Made by a program: the position numbers and the translations under genes. Of a DNA stretch of 64,000 nt, positions 32,804 through 43,829 are shown piece after piece. The stretch is from positions 33,067 to 97,066 of the forward strand of contig JBQLZQ010000081.1 of assembly GCA_052168355.1 (NCBI GenBank), given 5' to 3'. How positions within the stretch are numbered: position 1 is the stretch's first letter; every line of letters begins with the position of its first letter. The notes under the pieces were generated by a model that searched no databases, had not been told where the DNA came from, and saw only the letters and a list, made by a program, of their open reading frames with translations. The stretch comes from JBQLZQ01 sp052168355 (GTDB lineage Bacteria; Pseudomonadota; Alphaproteobacteria; DSM-16000; Inquilinaceae).

Positions 32804-33315
32804 AGCCTGCCCCCACCCCTTCCGACACCCTGGCCGCGCTGGGCCGGCTGGCCGCCGCTCTGGTCCCGGACGATCAACCCGGGAATGCCTTCGCGGCGGC
32901 GCAGGAGGCGTTCACGACCGTTGTCGGGGCCAAGCTGTTCACGCTGATGGTGCTGGACGAAGCGGCGGGCGAGGCCATCCGCATTCATTCCAACATGCCG
33001 GACGCCTACCCGGTGTCGGGCCGCAAGAGCCTGGGCCGCATGACCGGTTGGGGAGAGCACGTGCTGGGCGGCCGCCGCGCCTATATCGGCCACACCGCGA
33101 AGGACATCGAATGGGCCTTCTTCGATCACGAACTGATCGCGACGCTGGGCTGCGCCTCGGTGCTCAACCTGCCGGTGCTGTGGGACGGTTCCATCCTGGG
33201 CACCGTCAACCTGCTGCACGAGGCGCACTATTACAGCGACGCGGATGTCGCGCTGGGCCAGCCCTTCGCCCAGATGCTGGTCCCGGCGTACCTCAAGGCG
33301 CTGGCGCGAACGTAA
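32800..33315 (+). CDS. Stand-alone GAF-domain protein in the ABC transporter operon
   Basis: The 171-residue protein is essentially one GAF domain: FAAAQEAFTTVVGAKLFTLMVLDEAAGEAIRIHSNMP, GWGEHVLGGRRAYIG, LGCASVLNLPVLWDGSILGTVNLLHEAHYYSD. GAF domains bind small ligands such as nucleotides or amino-acid derivatives. There is no output domain and no signal peptide. The ATGA overlap with livM ties its synthesis to the transporter, which suggests that it senses or handles the imported compound; that is inference. Free methionine sulfoxide reductases also have a lone GAF fold, but their Cys pattern is not seen here. Confidence 0.85.
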   Translation: MKPAPTPSDTLAALGRLAAALVPDDQPGNAFAAAQEAFTTVVGAKLFTLMVLDEAAGEAIRIHSNMPDAYPVSGRKSLGRMTGWGEHVLGGRRAYIGHTAKDIEWAFFDHELIATLGCASVLNLPVLWDGSILGTVNLLHEAHYYSDADVALGQPFAQMLVPAYLKALART

Positions 33316-33334
33316 GCACGCCCCGCGCTCTGTT

Positions 33335-34576
33335 TCAGTGCAGCGTGTTCTTGACGAACGCGCCGCCCTTGAGAATGGCGGCGATGGATCGGCCCTGATG
33401 CTCCAGCACGTTGATGCTGTCGAGCGGATTGCCGTCGATCACCAGAAGATCGGCCAGCGCGCCGGCCGCAACCACGCCCAAATCGCCCTCGCGCTGCAGG
33501 ATCTCGGCCCCGAGGGACGTGGCCTGGACCAGGATCTCGGCCGGCGACAGGACCTCGGCCCGGATCGAAAGCTCCCGCGACTGATGGCGGTGCATGTCGC
33601 CCAGCAGATCGGTGCCCAACCCCATCTTGACGCCGGCCCGTTTCAGGATCTCCAGCGATTTCAGTCCCTCGCCGCGGACGATCTCGATCTTCTCGACGCT
33701 GGCTTGCGGCAGCCCCATCCCGGCGCCGAATTCGGCCAGGGCATCATAGGTGACCAGGGTCGGGACCACGTAGGCGCCATGATCGGCGACGGCTTTGGCG
33801 GCCGCCTCGTCGATCAGGTTGGCGTGCTCGATCGTGCGCACGCCGTATTCGACGCAGCGGGTGATCGCCTCGGCCGTGTAGGCATGGGCCATGACGTAGC
33901 GCCGCCAGCTTTTCGCCTCCCACACGGCGGCCCGGATCTCGTCCTCCGAATATTGCAGGTTCCAGATCGGATCCGACGGCGAGGCCACGCCGCCCGAGGC
34001 CATGATCTTGATCTGGGTGGCGCCGGACCGCAGCTCCTCCCGTGCCCTGCGGCGCACGGAGTCCACGCCGTCGGCGATCTGGGCCAGGCTGGCGCCCCGG
34101 CAGCAGGAGCACACCACGGGCGCCGTCTGCTCCAGCGAGCGGAAGTCGCCGTGGCCGCCGGTCTGGGTCAGGGCCCGGCCGGCGAAGAACAGGCGCGGTC
34201 CGTCGATGAGCCCCATGTCGCACGCGCGGGCCAGCCCATAATCGGCACCGCCGGCGTCCCGCACCGTGGTGAAGCCGCGTTGCAGCGCCGCTTCCAGGAA
34301 CAGACGGGCATGACCGTACAGGACGGCGCGCGGCATCTCGTCGATGGCGCGGATATCGGGATGGGCGGCGATGGCGTGGAAATGGCAATCGATCAGCCCC
34401 GGCATCAATGTGCGCCCCGCCAGATCGATGCGGGTGGCGCCCGCCGCCTCGATGGGCGTGTCGGACACCTCCTTGATCCGGTCGCCCTCGACCAGCACCG
34501 ACATGCCGTCGCGCAAATGGGGGGTGACGCCGTCGAAAACCGAGGCGTTGGTGAACAGCGTGGATGAGGCGGACAT
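33335..34576 (-). CDS. Amidohydrolase family protein
   Basis: The 413-residue metal-dependent hydrolase has the amidohydrolase TIM barrel: N-terminal beta domain, TLMPGLIDCHFHAIAAH with the H-x-H metal ligands near residue 63, VMAHAYTAEAITRCVEYGVRTIEHANLID with further His ligands, MGLGTDLLGDM with the catalytic Asp, and a C-terminal DLLVIDGNPLDSINVL. It belongs to the imidazolonepropionase-like/prolidase-like group often annotated as Xaa-Pro or organophosphate hydrolase. The substrate is unknown. It converges on the ABC transporter operon, 20 bases apart, so a link with an imported amide or peptide is possible. Confidence 0.88.
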   Translation of the reverse strand: MSASSTLFTNASVFDGVTPHLRDGMSVLVEGDRIKEVSDTPIEAAGATRIDLAGRTLMPGLIDCHFHAIAAHPDIRAIDEMPRAVLYGHARLFLEAALQRGFTTVRDAGGADYGLARACDMGLIDGPRLFFAGRALTQTGGHGDFRSLEQTAPVVCSCCRGASLAQIADGVDSVRRRAREELRSGATQIKIMASGGVASPSDPIWNLQYSEDEIRAAVWEAKSWRRYVMAHAYTAEAITRCVEYGVRTIEHANLIDEAAAKAVADHGAYVVPTLVTYDALAEFGAGMGLPQASVEKIEIVRGEGLKSLEILKRAGVKMGLGTDLLGDMHRHQSRELSIRAEVLSPAEILVQATSLGAEILQREGDLGVVAAGALADLLVIDGNPLDSINVLEHQGRSIAAILKGGAFVKNTLH

Positions 34577-34656
34577 GAAAACCCTGAGGCTAGACTTCGC
34601 CGCCTAAGCCTAGAAGGGATCCCGGTTTCGCGGAACCACTATGTTGCGTTACCCGA

Positions 34657-35277
34657 TCAGGATGCCGGGCAATGGGCGCCGGCGTCGATCCAGGCCTGCG
34701 TCAGCGCGCCCAGGGTTTCCTGATCGCCCGGCGGCGCCGTCCGTCCCGGGCCGGGATCCCAGCCCCACCCGACCAGCCCGTCTTCCGCCATATGCTCGTG
34801 CAATTCGGCCAGGGTCTTGCCGCCGTTGCGTTCCGGGTCCTTGATCTGGGCGCAGATCTCACCCAGGGTCTTGCCGTCCCAGGCCATGCTGGCCGGTGCC
34901 AGGTGCCAGTGAGGGTGGCCCGGAATACCGCCTTCCGCTCCCAGAAACGCGACATTCTCGGCACCGTGGCAGGCGCCGCAGCGCATGCCGGCGACGCCCA
35001 TGCCGCCATCGCCGCGCACCACCGGCGGCTGGTGCGGCATCATCGCATCGCCCTGAAGCGGCCGCTCGGTTCTGGGATGACAGTTGACGCACCTTGGGTG
35101 GGTGAGAACCTTGCCCATTTCCTCGAACAGGGCCGTGGCGCGGGTCCGGTCGTCGGCGATCCCCGTGAAGGCGTCCGGGCCACGCAGCGTTTCCGCGTCG
35201 GTCTGGGCCAGGCCGGGTCCCGCCGCCAGAACAACGGCAATCGCAGCCGCAGCCGCCGCGCGCATTGCGCCGGTCAC
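34657..35277 (-). CDS. Diheme c-type cytochrome associated with IorB-type oxidoreductase
   Basis: The 206-residue protein has a signal peptide (residues about 1-25, ending GPGLAQ) and two CxxCH haem-binding motifs, CVNCH at residues 63-67 and CGACH at 100-104, with candidate axial methionines nearby. Such proteins are often annotated as an isoquinoline 1-oxidoreductase subunit. The GTG start overlaps the IorB stop by 4 bases; ATG at 35265 is an alternative start. It probably accepts electrons from the molybdenum enzyme in the periplasm. It is the last gene of the operon. Confidence 0.85.
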   Translation of the reverse strand: MTGAMRAAAAAAIAVVLAAGPGLAQTDAETLRGPDAFTGIADDRTRATALFEEMGKVLTHPRCVNCHPRTERPLQGDAMMPHQPPVVRGDGGMGVAGMRCGACHGAENVAFLGAEGGIPGHPHWHLAPASMAWDGKTLGEICAQIKDPERNGGKTLAELHEHMAEDGLVGWGWDPGPGRTAPPGDQETLGALTQAWIDAGAHCPAS

Positions 35278-37493
35278 GTTCCGACCGCCTGAAACGGCAG
35301 GCGGCGAACGGCGGTTCCGGTCAGGCGCCGCCAGGCATTGGCCACGGCCGGCGCCGCCGGAGGTACGCCCGGCTCCCCGACGCCGGTCGGCGGCTCCTCC
35401 GACGCGACGATGGAAACCTCTACATCGGGCATGTCTTGAATGCGCAGGGAGGGGTAGTCGTGGAAGTTGGACTGGGCGACGGTGCCCCCCGGCTCCAATG
35501 TGATCTCATCGTAAAGAACGGCGCCCAGCCCGTAGCCGATGCCGCCCTCGATCTGGGCGCGGATGACGTTGGGGTTGACGGCGACGCCGCAGTCGACCGC
35601 GCACCAGACCTTGTGCACCTTCGGCACACCGCCGCTGCCCACCGACACCTCGGCGATCTGCGCGACATAGGTGTTGAACGACTTGTGCACGGCCACGCCC
35701 CGTGCCCGACCCTCGGGCACCGGTCCGCCCCAGTCCGCCAGCCGGGCCACTTCCTCTAGCACGCCGACGTGGCGCGGGTGGTCGGCCAGAAGGGCGAGAC
35801 GGCCCGTCACCGCGTCCTGCCCCGCCCGTTCCAGCAACTCGTCGATAAAGGTCTCGGTGGCGTAGCCGGTATGGGTGTGGCCGACCGACCGCCACCACAG
35901 AACCGGCACGCCGGCCTGCATGGTATGCAGCGACACATCGAGGTTGGGAATGGCATAAGGAAGATCGCTGGCCCCTTCGACCGATGTCGGGTCGATCCCA
36001 TTCTGTATCATGCCCTCGAAGGGCGACCCGGCAACGATCGACTGGGTGGCGATCGTCTGCTCCCAGGCGGCGATGCGTCCGTCGGCGCCGATCGACCCGC
36101 GCAGCCGGTGCACGGTCAGCGGGCGGTACCGGCCGCCGCGGATATCGTCCTCCCGGGTCCACAGCAGCTTCACGGCGCCATCGCGGCCCAGCGCCCTGGC
36201 CACGGATGCCGCCTCCGCCGCGAAGCCGGCATCCGGCTGGGCCCGCCGCCCGAAGCTGCCGCCGGCCAGTTCGGTGTGGATCGCCACCTTCTCCTGCGGC
36301 AGACCAAGCACCGCCGCGACGGTGCCATGATCGACGGTCTGGAGCTGGCTGCCCATCCAGACTTCCGCAGCGCCGTCGCGCACCTCGACCACGGCGTCGA
36401 GCGGCTCCATGGGCGCGTGGGCCAGGAACGGGAACTCGTAGGTGGCCTCGATCACCTGCTCCGCCCCGTCCAGGGCGCCGGCGGCATCGCCGACCGTGGT
36501 CACGGAAACGCCGGGAGCGGCGGCTGCCTGCGCGTAGGTGCGGTACAGATCGGCCGAGGACCGCGTCTCGGCGCCGCTGTCGTCCCATTCGATCGTCAGG
36601 GCCTCGCGCCCACGCAGGGCGGCGAAGGTGTTCCGGCCATAGACGGCCACCCCCTGCGGGATCTGCTCGACCGCCACCACGCCGGGCACCTGGCGGGCCG
36701 CGCTGTCGTCGAAACGCGCAAGGGTGGCGCCGAATTTCGGTGGATGGGCGACCACGGCGGTGAGCATGCCATCGCGGTAGATGTCCAGGGTGAACTGGGC
36801 CGCGCCCGTGGTCTTGTCATGGGTATCCAGTTTCGGCCGATCGGTGCCGATCAGGACAAAGTCCTTGGGATCCTTCAATCGCGGTTCGGCCGGCGGCTCC
36901 AACGCCGCTGCTTTTTCCGCCAGCGCGCCGAAGCGGGCGGTCCGGCCCGAGCCGGAATGGGACACAACACCCTTGCTGACCGTGATCTCCGCTTCCGGCA
37001 CGTCCCATTCCCGGGCCGCGGCGGCGACCAGCATGGCCCGCGCGGCGGCCCCCGCCTTGCGCATCTGCTCGTAGGAGTTGGGAATGGCGGTCGAACCGCC
37101 GGTACCCTGCAGACCGAACGCCAGGTTCTTGTAAAGCTCCGCGTCGGCGGGCGCGTGGGTGGCGCGCATCTGCGACCAGTCGGCATCCAATTCCTCGGCC
37201 ACAAGGGTGGCCAGACCGGTAAAGGGTCCCTGGCCGAATTCGATATGTTTGATCAACACGGTCACCGTGTCGTCGGGCGCGATGCGGACAAAGGCATTGG
37301 GCGCAAAGACGCCGGCCTCCGCGTCGCCCTGGATCACCGCGGCGGCGCCGGACTGGGCGCGGGCGGGACCCGGCAGATATGCGCCGATCACCAGTCCTGC
37401 GGCAGCGGCCCCTTTCAGAAAGGTGCGGCGGGACGGGACCGGTGCTGCCGGCGTAGCGATTGGAACGGACATCGAGAAGGGACGGGCAATCAT
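35274..37493 (-). CDS. iorB: Periplasmic molybdenum hydroxylase large subunit, IorB type
   Basis: This xanthine-oxidase-family subunit binds molybdopterin cytosine dinucleotide and oxidises an aldehyde or N-heterocycle; isoquinoline 1-oxidoreductase is the named relative, but the real substrate is unknown. The 739-residue protein begins with a Tat signal (SRRTFLKGAAAAGLVIGAYL) and contains GGSFGRRAQPDAGFAAEA (cofactor contact), WWRSVGHTHTGYATETFID, GIGYGLGAVLYDEI and the catalytic-glutamate motif GVGEPGVPP near the C terminus. The ATG at 37493 follows the IorA stop by 4 bases. Cofactor genes moeA/moaD/moaE are in the same window. Confidence 0.88.
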   Translation of the reverse strand: MIARPFSMSVPIATPAAPVPSRRTFLKGAAAAGLVIGAYLPGPARAQSGAAAVIQGDAEAGVFAPNAFVRIAPDDTVTVLIKHIEFGQGPFTGLATLVAEELDADWSQMRATHAPADAELYKNLAFGLQGTGGSTAIPNSYEQMRKAGAAARAMLVAAAAREWDVPEAEITVSKGVVSHSGSGRTARFGALAEKAAALEPPAEPRLKDPKDFVLIGTDRPKLDTHDKTTGAAQFTLDIYRDGMLTAVVAHPPKFGATLARFDDSAARQVPGVVAVEQIPQGVAVYGRNTFAALRGREALTIEWDDSGAETRSSADLYRTYAQAAAAPGVSVTTVGDAAGALDGAEQVIEATYEFPFLAHAPMEPLDAVVEVRDGAAEVWMGSQLQTVDHGTVAAVLGLPQEKVAIHTELAGGSFGRRAQPDAGFAAEAASVARALGRDGAVKLLWTREDDIRGGRYRPLTVHRLRGSIGADGRIAAWEQTIATQSIVAGSPFEGMIQNGIDPTSVEGASDLPYAIPNLDVSLHTMQAGVPVLWWRSVGHTHTGYATETFIDELLERAGQDAVTGRLALLADHPRHVGVLEEVARLADWGGPVPEGRARGVAVHKSFNTYVAQIAEVSVGSGGVPKVHKVWCAVDCGVAVNPNVIRAQIEGGIGYGLGAVLYDEITLEPGGTVAQSNFHDYPSLRIQDMPDVEVSIVASEEPPTGVGEPGVPPAAPAVANAWRRLTGTAVRRLPFQAVGT

Positions 37494-37497
37494 CGGG

Positions 37498-37959
37498 TCA
37501 GCCCTCCATCTTCTGCGCGGCGTCGTGGATGGCCTGCCGGATGCGCACATAGGTGGCGCAGCGGCAGATATTTCCGGTCATCGCGCCGTCGATATCCGCG
37601 TCCGACGGTTTGGGGACCTCCTGAAGCAGGGCGACGGCGGACACGATCTGGCCGGACTGGCAGTAGCCGCATTGGGGCACGTCGATGGCCCGCCAAGCGG
37701 CCTGCACCGCCTCGGCCTCGCGGCCCTGCAGCCCTTCGACGGTCGTCACCGACGCGCCGGCCACCGATGACACCGGCGTCACGCAGGACCGCGCGGTCAA
37801 ACCGCCGATCTGCACGGTGCAGGCACCGCACTGCGCGACACCGCACCCGAACTTCGTGCCGGTCAGGCGCAATTCGTCGCGCAGGACCCACAGCAGCGGC
37901 GTGTCGGGATCGGCATCGACCGACACCGGCTGGTCATTGACTGTGAACGAGATGGCCAT
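37498..37959 (-). CDS. iorA: (2Fe-2S)-binding subunit of molybdenum hydroxylase, IorA type
   Basis: The 153-residue protein has the two [2Fe-2S] clusters of the xanthine oxidase family: a plant ferredoxin-type site (GTKFGCGVAQCGACTV with a fourth Cys in ARSC) and a helical site (QCGYCQSGQIV and GNICRCATY). It passes electrons from the molybdenum site of IorB. It has no signal peptide and is expected to be exported with IorB through Tat. The ATG at 37959 gives the standard N terminus MAISFTVNDQ. A promoter and palindrome lie upstream at 38000-38065. Confidence 0.92.
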   Translation of the reverse strand: MAISFTVNDQPVSVDADPDTPLLWVLRDELRLTGTKFGCGVAQCGACTVQIGGLTARSCVTPVSSVAGASVTTVEGLQGREAEAVQAAWRAIDVPQCGYCQSGQIVSAVALLQEVPKPSDADIDGAMTGNICRCATYVRIRQAIHDAAQKMEG

Positions 37960-37999
37960 GCGGATGCTCCCTTGGATCGATCGCGGTCGTTCTCCATCC

Positions 38000-38027
38000 A
38001 CAGTAGAACCCCATGCCGGATCGTCAA
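38000..38027 (-). promoter_or_regulatory. Sigma-70-type promoter of iorA-iorB-cytochrome operon
   Basis: On the minus strand TTGACG (38027-38022) and TACTGT (38005-38000) are separated by 16 bases. Transcription would begin near 37993, about 35 bases before the iorA ATG. Confidence 0.45.
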
Positions 38028-38041
38028 CCGATCGTTGGCCG

Positions 38042-38065
38042 TGACACCGTGAATATAATGTGTCA
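38042..38065. promoter_or_regulatory. Possible operator upstream of the iorA promoter
   Basis: TGACAC at 38042-38047 and GTGTCA at 38060-38065 form a perfect inverted repeat with a 12-base AT-rich spacer. It lies just upstream of the -35 box, a position typical of an activator site. Confidence 0.35.
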
Positions 38066-38088
38066 GTCGCCGACGCGGCCGGCGGGCA

Positions 38089-38129
38089 GTCCGGGTCCGC
38101 CGGATCGGATCGCGTCGGCGGACCCGGAC
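38089..38129 (-). terminator. Hairpin after clpB
   Basis: GTCCGGGTCCGCC and GGCGGACCCGGAC form a perfect 13-bp stem with a 15-base loop, starting 11 bases after the clpB stop. There is no T-run on the minus strand, so termination efficiency is uncertain. Confidence 0.5.
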
Positions 38130-38139
38130 GGCGCAGCCG

Positions 38140-40737
<2,598 letters not shown>

Positions 40738-40823
40738 ATCTTGCCCCCTGTTCAGGCTTGGCCGTCTTCTTGGAAGCCCGGCCGCCACGATCCACATGAA
40801 GTGCAATCCGGGAGGATGCATCG

Positions 40824-40854
40824 TCTATGTGGTGGCTGAACGCGCCGCCGCAAG
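40824..40854 (-). promoter_or_regulatory. Possible heat-shock (sigma-32) promoter of clpB
   Basis: On the minus strand CTTG at 40854-40851 is followed by an alignment with CCACATAG near 40832-40825, resembling the CTTG plus CCCCAT/CTATAT pattern of sigma-32 promoters. The -10 match is imperfect. The location, about 85 bases before the clpB start, and the known heat-shock control of clpB support it. Confidence 0.35.
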
Positions 40855-40950
40855 GCCGTTTACCACCCCGCCGTCACGCGCCTGTGACTGGCGGCCGGTG
40901 ACCGCCGGTCCCATTTCTCACGTTCCCTAAGCCGGCTTTCGGACCGATCG

Positions 40951-41799
40951 ATGATGCTGCGCCGCCGTACCGTCCTGACCGCCGCGCTGACCGCCGCCAC
41001 GCTTCGGCCGCTACCGGCCGTGGCGGCGCCCAAGGCGGTGCTCTGGCCCCGATGGCAAGCCCACGACCCATCCTCGGTGGCAACCGTGGATCACACGGTC
41101 TGGGACCGGCTGCTCCGGACCTATGTACGGCTTCCCGCCGACGGTATTGCCCGGTTCGCCTACGGTGCGGTGACACCCGCCGATCGCGCCGCGCTGGTTG
41201 CCTATGTGCGCAGACTGGGCGCGGTTCCGGTCAGCAGCCTCAACCGTGGCGAACAATGGGCCTTATGGACCAATTTGTACAATGCGCTGACGGTGGGCAC
41301 GGTCCTGGACCATTACCCCGTCGCCAGCATCCGCGACATCGACATCTCCCCCGGACTGTTCGCCAACGGCCCCTGGGGCCGGTCGATGATCGCCGTGGAA
41401 GGACAGGCATTGAGCCTGGACGATATCGAACACCGCATCCTACGCCCGATCTGGCAAGACCCGCGTATCCACTACGCCGTGAACTGCGCGGCGCTTGGCT
41501 GCCCCAATCTGGCCGCCGAGGCGTTCACGTCCGCGAATGCGGAACCGATGCTGGAGGCCGCGGCGCGCGCCTTCGTCAATCATCCGCGTGGGGTGACGAT
41601 CAGCGACGGGCGGGTGCGTGTTTCCAGCATCTACCATTGGTTCGAGGAGGATTTCGGCGGTTCCGATCGCGGGATCGTCGCCCACCTTATGCGCTACGCC
41701 GACCCGGACCTGGCCGCGGCCCTGCGCGGGCGGACAATGGTGCGGGATCTCGGCTATGACTGGCGCCTCAATGACATCGACGCCCTGGCCCGAGGCTGA
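40951..41799 (+). CDS. DUF547 domain-containing exported protein
   Basis: The 282-residue protein has an N-terminal twin-arginine-like signal peptide (MLRRRTVLTAALTAATLRPL, cleavage after AVAA) and the DUF547 core: NRGEQWALWTNLYNALTVGTVLDHYPVASIRDI, HYAVNCAALGCPNL and a C-terminal IYHWFEEDFGGS. The conserved Cys in the CAALGCP segment suggests a catalytic or structural role. DUF547 proteins are periplasmic or thioredoxin-linked and of unknown function. The start can be ATG at 40951 or 40954. It reads toward the MOSC gene, 40 bases apart. Confidence 0.88.
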   Translation: MMLRRRTVLTAALTAATLRPLPAVAAPKAVLWPRWQAHDPSSVATVDHTVWDRLLRTYVRLPADGIARFAYGAVTPADRAALVAYVRRLGAVPVSSLNRGEQWALWTNLYNALTVGTVLDHYPVASIRDIDISPGLFANGPWGRSMIAVEGQALSLDDIEHRILRPIWQDPRIHYAVNCAALGCPNLAAEAFTSANAEPMLEAAARAFVNHPRGVTISDGRVRVSSIYHWFEEDFGGSDRGIVAHLMRYADPDLAAALRGRTMVRDLGYDWRLNDIDALARG

Positions 41800-41839
41800 T
41801 TGACAGGGCCGTTCGGGGCCGCCCATAACGGCGGGCATC

Positions 41840-42607
41840 ATGGCTTCGACCTCCACCATCGCAAAAATCTACCGCTATCCGGTCAAGGGGCTGAGCCCCG
41901 AACCCCTGGAGCGTGTGGCGCTGTCGCCGGGCAAGACCTTGCCCCACGATCGCCGCTTCGCGATCGCCCACGGGTCCAGCGTCTATCACCCCGGCGAACC
42001 GGCCTGGGCGCCGAAGCGTCAGTTCCTGATGCTGGCCCGCAATCCTCGGCTGGCCGCCTTGGAAACCACCTTCGACGACGCCAGCGGGGTCCTGACCGTC
42101 CACCGCGACGGCCGGCAGGTCGCGCGCGGCGATATCACCGGGCCGTTGGGCCGCGACCTGATCAACCAGTTCCTGGCAGCCTTTATGGCCGATGAGGCGC
42201 GCGGCGCGGCGAAAATCGTTGAGGCACCGGGGATCGCCTTCACCGACACGCCGGAAGAGTATGTGTCCATCATCAACGCGGCTTCGGTCCTGGATCTGGA
42301 GCGGGTGGTCCGCCAGCCGATCGATCCGAGCCGGTTCCGCGGCAACCTGCTGATCGCCGATACGGCTGCCTGGGCCGAGCGGGAATGGACGGGACAGACC
42401 CTGGCCATCGGCGATGTCCGGCTCAAGGTCGTGGAACCCATCGGGCGGTGCGCGGCTACCAATGTCGACCCGGACAGCGGGGTCGCGGACTTGAACATCC
42501 CGAAATCCCTGATGGACGGATATGGCCACGCCGACTGCGGGGTCTACGCCACGGTCCTGGAGGGCGGATCGATCGCCGAGGGCGACGCCATCACGCTGCT
42601 GGCCTAG
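41840..42607 (+). CDS. MOSC domain-containing protein
   Basis: The 255-residue protein has an N-terminal MOSC_N beta-barrel (AKIYRYPVKGLSPEPLERVAL, DRRFAIAHG) and a C-terminal MOSC domain (RFRGNLLIADTAAWAEREW, RCAATNVDPDSGVADLNIPKSL). MOSC proteins bind molybdenum cofactor or transfer sulfur; the Cys in GRCAATNVDP is the probable cofactor ligand, as in mitochondrial amidoxime reductase. It is compatible with the molybdenum theme of the window (moeA, IorAB). A GC-rich GGGCCC palindrome follows the stop. Confidence 0.9.
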   Translation: MASTSTIAKIYRYPVKGLSPEPLERVALSPGKTLPHDRRFAIAHGSSVYHPGEPAWAPKRQFLMLARNPRLAALETTFDDASGVLTVHRDGRQVARGDITGPLGRDLINQFLAAFMADEARGAAKIVEAPGIAFTDTPEEYVSIINAASVLDLERVVRQPIDPSRFRGNLLIADTAAWAEREWTGQTLAIGDVRLKVVEPIGRCAATNVDPDSGVADLNIPKSLMDGYGHADCGVYATVLEGGSIAEGDAITLLA

Positions 42608-42620
42608 GGCCCTCGTCCGC

Positions 42621-43577
42621 TCACAAAAGCTCGGACTGGTCCGTCACGCCGCCTTCCGACGGTTCGGCGGAGTCGGCGGGCTTGACCTTGCGCGGGCGGC
42701 CCGGACGTTTCCGCGGCGGCGCGGTGTCCGCCGTAACGGTACCGTTATCCGGCGAGGCCTGAATATCCGGCGAGCCCTGAGGAACGCTGGCTGTTTCGCC
42801 TCCGGTCTCCGGCCCATCCGCGGACCCTGAGCCTGGCCCACCCGTCGCGGGCGATGGCGGGGTCTGGACCTGGTTGCCTTGGTCCCCCTGGGCCCGCGCC
42901 CGGGTTTCCTGACCGTGGCCGGTCCGCCCGCTGGTTTCGGCGTCGGGCCGGTCCGGGCCGTTCGGGCTGTGTCGGGATGACGGCGGCTCCGGCGGGGGCC
43001 GGGAGGGCTGATCGCGCACATCGCCCTGGCGCGGGTCGGCGCCGAATTCCGACGCCGTGACATTCCGATCGCGGGGATCGGCGCCGATCCGGTCGTCGGG
43101 CCGGTCGGCGGCCGCCGCCGGCCTGTTGTCCTGACCGCCCGTACGGTCGCGATCGTCGCGGGACTGCTGATCGCGGTCGCGCCCGTTGGGCCGCCCCTGC
43201 CCCTCGGCCTGGCCATTGCCGTGCCGGGACTGACCGTGGGACGGGTTTTGCTGCTGATGGGACGAACCGCTCTGCTGCTGGCTCTGCGCTTCGTTGAGCG
43301 CGTTGATGATGCGCAGATAGTGTTCGGCGTGCTGGAAGTAATTCTCAGCCATCACCCGGTCGCCGGCGGTGGCCGCGTCGCGGGCCAGGGCCTGATATTT
43401 CTCGCTGACCTGATGGGCATTGCCGCGAATGCGAACATCCGGGCCATTGCTGTCGAAAGACTGGTTGCGATTTGGAACACCGGGACGGCGATTTCCCCCG
43501 CCGCCACTGTTGCCGCCTCCACCGCCGCCGGCATTGCCGCCACGGCGCGGACGCCTGTTGTTCGGTCCTTGTCTCAT
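42621..43577 (-). CDS. DUF4167 domain-containing protein with long disordered tail
   Basis: The 318-residue protein begins with a Gly/Arg/Asn-rich leader (RQGPNNRRPRRGGNAGGGGG), then the DUF4167 core SFDSNGPDVRIRGNAHQVSEKYQALARDAATAGDRVMAENYFQHAEHYLRIINA (residues about 38-95). The remaining 220 residues are low-complexity Gln/Arg/Asp/Pro, probably disordered, and end with an AT-hook-like RKRPGRPRKVK. RNA or DNA binding is inferred. The family is typical of alphaproteobacteria and usually sits next to prmC, as here. Confidence 0.9.
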   Translation of the reverse strand: MRQGPNNRRPRRGGNAGGGGGGNSGGGGNRRPGVPNRNQSFDSNGPDVRIRGNAHQVSEKYQALARDAATAGDRVMAENYFQHAEHYLRIINALNEAQSQQQSGSSHQQQNPSHGQSRHGNGQAEGQGRPNGRDRDQQSRDDRDRTGGQDNRPAAAADRPDDRIGADPRDRNVTASEFGADPRQGDVRDQPSRPPPEPPSSRHSPNGPDRPDAETSGRTGHGQETRARAQGDQGNQVQTPPSPATGGPGSGSADGPETGGETASVPQGSPDIQASPDNGTVTADTAPPRKRPGRPRKVKPADSAEPSEGGVTDQSELL

Positions 43578-43789
43578 CAGAGCCTAGTTTCTGTTTTTCC
43601 AAAGATCAAAACCGGTCGTCCCGACGATCCGGTGGTGCACATTCGTCGCCATGCAAGGGGCGGGCCTGATCGGACCGCCTGTGACTGCAGGCACGTCCAG
43701 CAGCAATGGCGGGAACGGCGTCAAAGGACGGTGATGGACACCTTTCCCTGACTGTGCGCGAAGAAGCTATCGCCAAACGCGAAACAATC

Positions 43790-43819
43790 CAACTTCTTTT
43801 TGCCCAACTTCTTTTTGCC
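43790..43819. repeat. 15-bp tandem duplication after prmC
   Basis: CAACTTCTTTTTGCC occurs twice head to tail without a mismatch. It lies 11 bases past the prmC stop codon (minus strand reading GGCAAAAAGAAGTTG twice). It is a simple recent duplication with no clear function. Confidence 0.75.
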
Positions 43820-43829
43820 CGTTCGCCGG

